Both the position numbers and the translations under genes were made by a program. The notes beneath the pieces are model-generated. The model had not been told where the DNA came from. It worked only from the letters and a program-made list of their open reading frames with translations, and made no database searches. Positions 1-5,343 of a stretch of 5,959 nucleotides of DNA are shown here, in pieces. Source of the DNA: CAYOVG01 sp964407285. GTDB taxonomy: Bacteria > Desulfobacterota > Syntrophobacteria > Syntrophobacterales > Syntrophobacteraceae. The stretch spans positions 1 to 5,959 of the forward strand of contig CAYOVG010000401.1 of the NCBI GenBank assembly GCA_964407285.1. The letters are read 5' to 3'. Position 1 is the stretch's first letter, and each line of letters begins with the position of its first letter.

Positions 1-327
1 TTCCCCTGATTATACGCCATTTCTCGGCGCGAAAAAAGATCGCTCGTCATTCCTGACCGGTCATGCGGTCGCATATCCATGCAACGTCCTCGACCTAAAG
101 CGGGTAACGAAGAATATATGCTTGATTTAATACAAGAAATACGTTAGCGGGAAATCGACGGAAATGCTGTGTCCATCACATCTTTACCTCGAACCCATGG
201 AACAGGTGATTCAGATTCTTTCCTCTTTATCAATCGATTTTGTTGCTGTCGGTCCAATGGATGGTTAATTTGGATTTGGAAAGCAGTCGTCGTTAAGGCT
301 GCGACTTTTGTCGGAAGGAGGGCTGAA
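1..327. other. AT-richer upstream region, no convincing gene
   Basis: No start codon with a ribosome binding site leads into a protein-like frame here, and no tRNA or rRNA pattern was seen. One plus-strand frame is open from the window edge (positions 2-130, 42 codons, stop TAA) and could be the tail of an upstream gene, but nothing in it is recognisable. Another frame holds a 22-codon ORF at 79-147 with no clear ribosome binding site. The only other structure is a pair of overlapping short palindromes at 54-74. The base composition is visibly AT-richer than the conserved genes downstream, which suits an intergenic or accessory stretch. Confidence 0.45.
54..74. repeat. Two overlapping short palindromes
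   Basis: TGACCGGTCA at 54-63 is a perfect 10-base palindrome. It shares its last base with a second one, ATGCG-GT-CGCAT, at 63-74. The same stretch can also pair GACCG (55-59) with CGGTC (66-70). Such symmetry can be a protein binding site, but no gene start lies close downstream and chance is a fair alternative. Confidence 0.25.
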
Positions 328-597
328 ATGAGAATCAAATATTGTAAGAAATATGAAAAATATGTCAGTCAGCAACACTGCGAGTTCTTTAATGAAGGCA
401 CGAAGTGCGAATTCTTCAGCCCTACGGTATGGAACAGCATCAAGGAACTCAAAGAGGACATAAACCGTCCGAAGTGGGAAGTCAATGCCGTGATCAAGCC
501 CTTCAGGTGCAATCTCCTCGGCCGCGAGTACGCCAACCGGAAAAACCGGCAGGGGCGTTCGCGAAGAGGCGTTGCCGCGGCAGTCCGCACCAGGTAG
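328..597 (+). CDS. Small cysteine-containing protein of unknown function (89 aa)
   Basis: I do not recognise this protein. The ATG at 328 is chosen because a near-ideal Shine-Dalgarno sequence, GGAAGGAGG (313-321), sits 6 bases upstream. A longer frame reaches back to 169 but has no comparable signal. The product has four cysteines (residues 6, 18, 27 and 61). Residues 18-21 and 27-30 repeat the motif CEFF, so a metal-binding knuckle is possible but unproven. The middle (about 33-55) is charged and probably helical. The last 20 residues are rich in Arg, Asn and Gln and very basic, which suggests RNA or DNA contact, or a poorly conserved tail. There is no signal peptide or membrane segment, so it is probably cytoplasmic. 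It stands alone, 211 bases before the carboxylase genes, which have their own candidate promoter. The ribosome binding site is the main support for its being real. Confidence 0.55.
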   Translation: MRIKYCKKYEKYVSQQHCEFFNEGTKCEFFSPTVWNSIKELKEDINRPKWEVNAVIKPFRCNLLGREYANRKNRQGRSRRGVAAAVRTR

Positions 598-638
598 CGA
601 CGGCCGATACCAGCCAGGTTGTCGCTCTGCCGGATTTT
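541..638 (+). repeat. Inverted repeats at the 3' end of the small gene, possible terminator
   Basis: The 12 bases at 541-552 (five A then CCGGCAG) pair with 627-638 (CTGCCGG then ATTTT) with one mismatch. Directly inside the right arm, GTCGCT (621-626) pairs with AGCGAC (596-601), which covers the stop codon of the small gene. The RNA could therefore fold into a closed stem with an inner hairpin ending in a short U tract (635-638). The 74-base span between the outer arms and the weak U tract make this an uncertain terminator. Confidence 0.25.
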
Positions 639-682
639 CAGATTCGCCCTCCTTGCGAAGCCCGAAAACGGGATCTCTCCCA

Positions 683-712
683 TTGAAGTCAGTTCCGATA
701 TTGTGCTAAAGT
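683..712 (+). promoter_or_regulatory. Candidate sigma-70 promoter for the carboxylase genes
   Basis: A -35-like TTGAAG (683-688, four of six consensus bases) and a -10-like TAAAGT (707-712, four of six) are separated by 18 bases. TG at 704-705 gives an extended -10. Transcription would start near 718-720, leaving a leader of about 90 bases before the biotin carboxylase. Position and spacing are good, but the match is moderate and sequence alone cannot prove it. Confidence 0.4.
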
Positions 713-724
713 AAGAACTTTAGA

Positions 725-743
725 GCCTGTTCTGGGAACGGGC
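725..743 (+). promoter_or_regulatory. Leader hairpin upstream of the biotin carboxylase
   Basis: GCCTGTTC (725-732) pairs with GAACGGGC (736-743) through eight pairs, one of them G-T, around a 3-base loop. GTTT follows, too short a T run for a convincing terminator. If transcription starts near 719, this stem would lie almost at the 5' end of the mRNA, where it could stabilise the message. As DNA it could instead be an operator just downstream of the promoter. Confidence 0.3.
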
Positions 744-808
744 GTTTAGGCGTAGGATATCGGAGCACCATCCCGGAATTCCCTTTCTTATCTCTTATGG
801 GTAGAAAA

Positions 809-2245
809 ATGTTTAAAAAACTGTTAATCGCGAACCGCGGGGAAATCGCCATACGGATTATGCGCTCGGCGCAGGAACTGGGCATCAGGACCGTTGCAAT
901 CTACGAGGAAACGGACAAAACCGCACTGCACATCATGAAGGCCGACGAGGCCCTATGCATAGGCTCCGGACCTCGCAAGGATTACCTCAATATCGACAGG
1001 ATAATACAGGCCGCCAAATCTTCGGGAGCGGAAGCGATACATCCGGGGTACGGGTTCCTGGCGGAAAACTCGCTCTTTTCCAAGAAGTGCACCGATGCGG
1101 GGCTGACGTTCATCGGCCCGCCCCCGCAGGTGATTCTGGACATGGGCAGCAAGGTCATCGCCCGCCGGATCATGGAATCGGCGGGCATCCCGGTTATTCC
1201 GGGGACCCCCGTTCTCCCGCCCGGAGAGGAAGGCGAGAAGGCGGCCGTCGCCTTTGCCGAAAAGTACGGCTTCCCGGTCATGATCAAGGCGGTGGCGGGC
1301 GGCGGAGGACGTGGTATCCGCGACTCCCGTGACATGGACCAACTGATCAAGGGACTCAAGATGGCCCGGTCCGAAGCGCGCATGGCCTTCGGAAACGACG
1401 AAGTCTATCTCGAAAAAGGCATCACCCGGCCCCAGCACGTCGAAGTCCAGATCATCGCCGACGACTTCGGAAATGTCATCCACCTGGGCACGCGCAACTG
1501 CTCGATCCAGAGGCGGCACCAGAAAATGGTGGAAGTCGCCCCGGCCAATCTCCCCACTCCCCTCCTGGAGCGCATCTGCCAGACTGCCGTGGACGCCAGC
1601 CGGGCAGCCAACTACGTAAACGCCGGGACCGTCGAATTCCTCCTGGATGAAAACGGCAAATACTACTTCCTCGAGGTGAACACCAGGATACAGGTCGAGC
1701 ACACGATCTCCGAAATCATTACGGGCATCGACATAGTGCGGGAGCAGATCCGGGTCGCGGCCGGCAAGCCCCTTTCCTTCACCCAGGACCAGATCCAGTT
1801 GCGCGGGCACTCCATCGAGATCCGCATAACGGCTGAAGATCCCAAGAACAACTTCATGGCGGCCCCCGGTGTGATCCAGCGCTACATCTCGCCGGGAGGG
1901 CACGGGATACGGCTCGACGGGGCCATCTACCAGGGTTATGAAATACCGCGCTTCTACGATTCCATGCTGGTCAAACTCACCGTGTACGGCTTCAACTGGC
2001 GGGAAGCGGTGGACCGCCTTCGCAGAGCCCTCCAGGGCTTTTCCATCGAAGGCGTCAAGACGACCATCCCGTTCTTCAAACAGATCGTCAACGAGCCCGA
2101 TTTCATCGAGCAGCGCTTCGATACCTCCTATATCGAAACCCATCCACAGCTCCTCGAGTACCAGGAGCATGTGCCCGAACTGGAACGGATCGCCAGGCTT
2201 CTGGCCGAGATCAACGCACACCACCACAATCCTTACGCCGAATAG
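809..2245 (+). CDS. pycA: Biotin carboxylase subunit, pyruvate carboxylase subunit A-like
   Basis: This subunit carboxylates biotin on a carrier protein using ATP and bicarbonate, in the cytoplasm. All three parts of the fold are present in 478 residues. The N-terminal domain has IANRGEIAIR (7-16) and HPGYGFLAEN (78-87). The ATP-grasp domain has K160 and the glycine-rich GGGGRG (164-169). The catalytic face has QRRHQK (234-239), E276, E289 and NTRIQVEH (291-298) with R293 and E297. The C-terminal domain is complete. At 478 residues it is longer than acetyl-CoA carboxylase AccC (about 450) and matches PycA proteins. The start at 809 gives the usual MFKKLLIANRGE beginning. An in-frame ATG at 797 would add four residues but follows a pyrimidine-only stretch without a ribosome binding site. 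The next gene is the matching carboxyltransferase, so PycA is more likely than AccC. The substrate of the complex is inferred from that neighbour. Confidence 0.92.
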   Translation: MFKKLLIANRGEIAIRIMRSAQELGIRTVAIYEETDKTALHIMKADEALCIGSGPRKDYLNIDRIIQAAKSSGAEAIHPGYGFLAENSLFSKKCTDAGLTFIGPPPQVILDMGSKVIARRIMESAGIPVIPGTPVLPPGEEGEKAAVAFAEKYGFPVMIKAVAGGGGRGIRDSRDMDQLIKGLKMARSEARMAFGNDEVYLEKGITRPQHVEVQIIADDFGNVIHLGTRNCSIQRRHQKMVEVAPANLPTPLLERICQTAVDASRAANYVNAGTVEFLLDENGKYYFLEVNTRIQVEHTISEIITGIDIVREQIRVAAGKPLSFTQDQIQLRGHSIEIRITAEDPKNNFMAAPGVIQRYISPGGHGIRLDGAIYQGYEIPRFYDSMLVKLTVYGFNWREAVDRLRRALQGFSIEGVKTTIPFFKQIVNEPDFIEQRFDTSYIETHPQLLEYQEHVPELERIARLLAEINAHHHNPYAE

Positions 2246-2392
2246 CGGACGAGAGGAAAAAGATATTTCAGACCGGAAAGCGGACGGCGGCCGATCTCCT
2301 ACCCTGCATCGGCAGCCGGCATCCGAAGTCCGGCTTCACAACCGAAACCCGAAAACCGCTTTATGTACAACGCACAACGGAGCTGATGCACC
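2246..2392 (+). other. Gap between carboxylase subunits, with a small inverted repeat
   Basis: This 147-base spacer has no terminator-like stem with a T run, so the two carboxylase genes are probably cotranscribed. AGCCGG (2314-2319) and CCGGCT (2330-2335) can form a 6-pair hairpin with a 10-base loop. A 7-codon ORF (2363-2386) ends 6 bases before the next start codon. It carries no clear signal and is probably chance. No biotin carrier gene fits in this gap. Confidence 0.4.
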
Positions 2393-4042
2393 ATGCCGGA
2401 ACGTGAACGCATAACCCCTCGCATGTCCTCCCGGGAAATACTCGATTTCCTCCGCAAGACTCCCGGATATTTCATGACCAACAACGAGCGCGACGTCTCC
2501 CAGTCCGACTTCAAGTGCCGCATTATGCCTCACACCACCCTCCGGGCCGCTCCGTATAGGGATGAGGCCGGCTACTTCGCCTTCGAGATAACCGGTGGGG
2601 CCGCCAACCACGTGGATCTGATGTACAAACAGATCAACCCCTTCGAAAAGCTGCGCATGGTTCGAAAAGCCATGCCCAACACCCTGATCCAGGCCGTATG
2701 CCGTGGCCGCAACCTCTTCGGGTATCGCCCCTATCCGGACAACGTCCTGCGGGAAACGGTCCGACTCTTCTCGCCCTATGTGGATGTCTGGCGGATCTAC
2801 GACTCGCTCAACCATGTCCCCAACATGAAGGTGGTCTCGGAGGAAGTCAAAAAGGCCGGAAAACTTCTCATGCCCAGCATATGCTTCAATACGGGCAAGG
2901 GCCACACCATCGAGTACTACGTCGGCAAGGTCGGGGAAATCCTCGACATGACCGGGGAAGACGTCATCCTGGGCATCAAGAACCATTCGGCCCTCGGCTC
3001 CCCGGCCCGCATTGCGGAACTGGTTCGCGCCATCCGCAGGAGATTCCCGGACATTCTCCTGGCCTATCACGGCCATAACACCGACGGCAGCGATATAGGC
3101 CGCATGACGGCCGCCGCCATGGAGGGCGTCAAAATCATCGAGGTGGCCGACCATGGCCTGGGCGGAATATACAGCCAGGCCCCGGCCCTCAGCTTCATTC
3201 AGATCATGAACGATTACGGGCACGTCGCTCCCGGATTCAAGGTGCAGGCGGTGGTCGACACATCCGATATCCTGCGCCAGGAGCTTCGCTACTACGAACG
3301 TTTTGCAAGTCCGTACCGGGGATTCGACCCCACGGTCAAACGGCACAAGCTGACGGGCGGAGCCGCGAGCATGGCCTTCGAGCAGGCCGATAAGCTGGGG
3401 CTCCTCAAGCGGATTCACGAGGTCTTTTCCGATCTCATGCTCGTAAACCGCGAACTGGGGAATATCTGGTCGGTCACACCGAGCAGCCAGATTCTCTGGA
3501 CGACCGCGGTCAACAACGTGCTCCACGGCCGCTACGAACAGCCCTCCGACGACCTCAAACGGTTGCTCCTCGGCCGCTACGGCCCGTTTCCCTTCTACCA
3601 GCCGCCGGATTGCATCTACAAGAAAGTGCTGGAGCACCGGCGCACGGACGGCAAAAACTGGCGCACGATACTGGCCGAGGAGGGCGGAATCCAGCCTCTC
3701 CCCGACGTGAACATGGAAGCCGGGCGGCAGGAGCTGGAAAGGGCGCTCAAACGCTCCGTAAGCGAGGAGGAACTCAATCTTTACGTTCAGTTCCCGCGGG
3801 ACGCCCTCGGCTATTTTCAATTCGAGGACCGTTTCGGGAAGACGTGGATGCTGCCCCCCGACGTCTGGTTCCGAAGGGACGGCTTCAAGGACGGGGAACG
3901 CATCACCTTCTGCGACGACAACGGAAAGACCCATCACGTGGATTTCATCTCCACTCGCAGGGAAGGCGACGAGGTGCACACATCCCTGCTGGCGGACTAC
4001 CATTTCCAGACCTATACGACAACGGTGAAAACGAGGAAGTAG
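2393..4042 (+). CDS. pycB: Carboxyltransferase subunit, pyruvate carboxylase subunit B-like, without biotin domain
   Basis: This subunit should move the carboxyl group from carboxybiotin to a 2-oxo acid, probably pyruvate to oxaloacetate. The 549 residues align with the carboxyltransferase part of pyruvate carboxylase and the 5S transcarboxylase subunit. RDVSQS (33-38) matches the RDAHQS metal loop, keeping the metal-ligand Asp (D34) and Gln (Q37). RGRNLFGYR (104-112), the probable carbamylated lysine K196, and the metal ligands H226 and H228 follow. VTPSSQ (361-366) and the C-terminal linker with MLPPDVWF (486-493) complete the family pattern. The protein ends where full-length enzymes begin the biotin carrier domain, and no AMKM-type biotinylation site exists. 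Neighbouring residues differ from the usual: H to S at 36, KDMAG to KNHSA (196-200), and HTHDTSG to HGHNTDG (226-232). The start at 2393 has GGAG 10 bases upstream. Substrate assignment is therefore less certain than the family. Confidence 0.82.
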   Translation: MPERERITPRMSSREILDFLRKTPGYFMTNNERDVSQSDFKCRIMPHTTLRAAPYRDEAGYFAFEITGGAANHVDLMYKQINPFEKLRMVRKAMPNTLIQAVCRGRNLFGYRPYPDNVLRETVRLFSPYVDVWRIYDSLNHVPNMKVVSEEVKKAGKLLMPSICFNTGKGHTIEYYVGKVGEILDMTGEDVILGIKNHSALGSPARIAELVRAIRRRFPDILLAYHGHNTDGSDIGRMTAAAMEGVKIIEVADHGLGGIYSQAPALSFIQIMNDYGHVAPGFKVQAVVDTSDILRQELRYYERFASPYRGFDPTVKRHKLTGGAASMAFEQADKLGLLKRIHEVFSDLMLVNRELGNIWSVTPSSQILWTTAVNNVLHGRYEQPSDDLKRLLLGRYGPFPFYQPPDCIYKKVLEHRRTDGKNWRTILAEEGGIQPLPDVNMEAGRQELERALKRSVSEEELNLYVQFPRDALGYFQFEDRFGKTWMLPPDVWFRRDGFKDGERITFCDDNGKTHHVDFISTRREGDEVHTSLLADYHFQTYTTTVKTRK

Positions 4043-4054
4043 GCGCGCCGCACG

Positions 4055-5059
4055 ATGGAGCAGTTGCTCGATGCATTTCTGGACCACCTCGCCGTCGAGC
4101 GGGGACTCAGCGCCAACACTCTCGAAGCCTACAGCCGGGACTTGCAGGAAGTGGTTCGGTTCCTGGGAGAACGTGGGGTTTCCGGGTGGGAGGGAGTAGC
4201 CGTGGAGGACCTCAGAGCCTACCTGGAATGGTGCGAGGAGAACCTGGCCCCGCGCAGCAAGGCTCGGCGTCTTGCCTCCATCCGGTCCCTTTTCAAGTAC
4301 CTGGAAGTCGAAGGGCGGATATCGAAAAACCCGGCCCTTCGACTTCGCTTCGCCAAACTCCCCCGTTCGCTGCCGAAAACGCTGTCGAGCAGCGAGGTCG
4401 AAGCGCTCCTCGACCGGCCCGACCCTCAAACTCCCGCCGGACAGCGCGACAAGGCGATGCTGGAACTCCTCTACGCCACGGGCCTTCGCGTGAGCGAACT
4501 GACGGACCTGCAACTCCACCAGGTCCACCTGGATGCCGGGTACCTGGTGGTCCGTGGAAAAGGAGACAAGGAACGGCTCGTTCCCATGGGCGAGTGGGCT
4601 TCCGAAGCTTTGAAGACGTTTCTAGAGGACGGGCGCCCTAAGCTTTTGAGGGGCGGCAAGAGCAACGGTGAGGGTTCAGGCAGCGAGACTGCCGCCGGAG
4701 GGATTGCGGACGACACGCACAATAAGGTAAACCGGGGAAGTCGGGAAAAACAGGGGAACCAGCCGAAGCAAGAAAACCGGCGCCGGGAGGTATTCGTCAA
4801 CCGGCGGGGCGGGAAGCTGACGCGGCAGGGAGTCTGGAAACTCATTAAGCTATACGCCATTCAGGCGGGAATTCATCAGAACATCACGCCCCACATGTTG
4901 CGCCACTCGTTTGCGACTCATCTCCTCGAAAACGGGGCCGACCTGAGGTCGCTCCAGACCATGCTGGGCCATGCCGCCATATCCACCACCCAGATCTACA
5001 CCCACGTAACCAAAGCTCGCCTCAAGGAAATTCACAAAAAATACCACCCCCGGCCTTGA
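4055..5059 (+). CDS. xerD: Tyrosine recombinase XerD with an internal insertion
   Basis: XerD works with XerC at the dif site to resolve chromosome dimers before cell division. The N-terminal SAM-like DNA-binding domain (about 1-90) has VERGLSANTLEAYSRDL (14-30). The catalytic domain shows the full set of active residues: R145 in ATGLRVSEL, K172 in GKGDKERLVP, H280 and R283 in PHMLRHSFATHLLE, H306 in MLGHAAISTTQIY, and nucleophile Y315. The ENGADL and STTQIYTHV segments favour XerD over XerC. At 334 residues it exceeds the usual 295-300 because about 38 hydrophilic residues (around 201-242) sit between RPKLLRG and the normally adjoining FVNRRGGKLTRQG. The gene starts 12 bases after the carboxyltransferase stop with no strong ribosome binding site nearby (AGGAAG is 15 bases away), so translational coupling is likely. 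Confidence 0.9.
   Translation: MEQLLDAFLDHLAVERGLSANTLEAYSRDLQEVVRFLGERGVSGWEGVAVEDLRAYLEWCEENLAPRSKARRLASIRSLFKYLEVEGRISKNPALRLRFAKLPRSLPKTLSSSEVEALLDRPDPQTPAGQRDKAMLELLYATGLRVSELTDLQLHQVHLDAGYLVVRGKGDKERLVPMGEWASEALKTFLEDGRPKLLRGGKSNGEGSGSETAAGGIADDTHNKVNRGSREKQGNQPKQENRRREVFVNRRGGKLTRQGVWKLIKLYAIQAGIHQNITPHMLRHSFATHLLENGADLRSLQTMLGHAAISTTQIYTHVTKARLKEIHKKYHPRP
4655..4780 (+). other. In-frame insertion within xerD
   Basis: This segment encodes roughly residues 201-242, rich in Gly, Ser, Asn, Gln, Lys, Arg and Glu, with almost no hydrophobic residues. XerD proteins normally pass directly from RPKLL to the FLNRRGG strand here. The DNA is somewhat richer in A than the flanking coding sequence (AATAAGGTAAACC, CAAGAAAACC). 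No inverted ends or target duplication are evident, so a recent transposon is not supported. A flexible surface loop is the simplest reading. The exact edges are approximate. Confidence 0.6.
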
Positions 5060-5060
5060 T

Positions 5061-5077
5061 CGGTGGTCGGTGGTCGG
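5061..5077. repeat. Short tandem repeat, unit CGGTGGT
   Basis: Two full copies of CGGTGGT (5061-5067 and 5068-5074) plus CGG begin one base after the xerD stop codon. They form the left edge of the palindromic element. Confidence 0.6.
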
Positions 5078-5128
5078 AATGGCATTGTCGGCATGGTTCA
5101 AGACAGGGTAACGCTTCAGGGTCGCCTC

Positions 5129-5189
5129 CCGTGAAGTTTGTCCCCGCGTAGGCGGGGAGCGGGGGTCCAGGCCTTTCAGGGCTTCACGG
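5129..5189. repeat. Inner stem-loop of the palindromic element
   Basis: CCGTGAAG (5129-5136) and CTTCACGG (5182-5189) form a perfect 8-pair closing stem. Inside it, TCCCCGC (5141-5147) and GCGGGGA (5152-5158) form a 7-pair hairpin with a 4-base loop. Just outside, the C run at 5190-5196 can pair with five G at 5203-5207. The CCCGC-loop-GCGGG shape resembles short palindromic repeats dispersed in many proteobacterial genomes. That resemblance is recalled, not searched. Confidence 0.55.
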
Positions 5190-5268
5190 CCCCCCCTTTC
5201 GCGGGGGTGACGGCAAGCCCTCTCGAGTGTTACCTCAAACACACGGTCTATGAACCATGCCGAATTGT

Positions 5269-5303
5269 CCGACTTCCGTCATCCGACATCCGACTTCCGT
5301 CAT
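5269..5303. repeat. Direct repeat of 14 bases, period 21
   Basis: CCGACTTCCGTCAT occurs at 5269-5282 and exactly again at 5290-5303, with the related CCGACAT (5283-5289) between them. Read on the minus strand, the units carry GTCGG, the same core as the tandem repeat at the left edge of the element, so the two edges mirror each other. Confidence 0.65.
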
Positions 5304-5343
5304 CGAAACGTTGCCCACCATCGGATAGCTTGAGCAGTTCCCC

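Larger units (their letters stand above)
5061..5305. repeat. Composite palindromic intergenic element (MITE/REP-like)
   Basis: Nearly the whole gap between the convergent xerD and obg genes is a nested imperfect palindrome. TCGGCATGGTTCA (5088-5100) is repeated exactly in inverted orientation at 5251-5263. Further in, GGTAAC (5108-5113) faces GTTACC (5229-5234), and CCGTGAAG (5129-5136) faces CTTCACGG (5182-5189). The core holds two GC-rich hairpins. Outside the 13-base arms, both sides carry short direct repeats with a GTCGG core. No target duplication can be identified and no protein is encoded, so mobility would require help in trans. It may also act as a two-way terminator, though T runs are absent. 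Confidence 0.6.

Noticed and set aside
79..147. A 22-codon ORF near the left edge
   Set aside because: There is no ribosome binding site and no recognisable product, and the length is within chance expectation.
168..180. TGTG-TCCAT-CACA as a possible CRP/FNR-type site
   Set aside because: The half-sites are only 4 bases and the spacing of 5 is too short for the CRP pattern TGTGA-N6-TCACA.
953..2227. A 424-codon minus-strand open frame opposite the biotin carboxylase
   Set aside because: The biotin carboxylase on the plus strand has every family motif, and the antisense product shows none, so it is a composition effect.
2531..2551. HTTLR (47-51) in the carboxyltransferase read as a degenerate DTTLRDAHQ motif with a lost metal ligand and a 20-residue deletion
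   Set aside because: An ungapped alignment places the true metal loop at RDVSQS (33-38), exactly 24 residues before DEAGY as in canonical enzymes. The ligand Asp is present and the HTTLR match is coincidence.
2336..4528. A 730-codon open frame on the minus strand opposite the carboxyltransferase and xerD
   Set aside because: It is antisense to two clearly conserved genes and resembles no protein family. GC-rich codon use in the real genes removes stop codons from this opposite frame.
5141..5207. GC-rich repeats as a possible CRISPR array
   Set aside because: There are no regularly spaced identical repeats with unique spacers. The structure is a nested palindrome.
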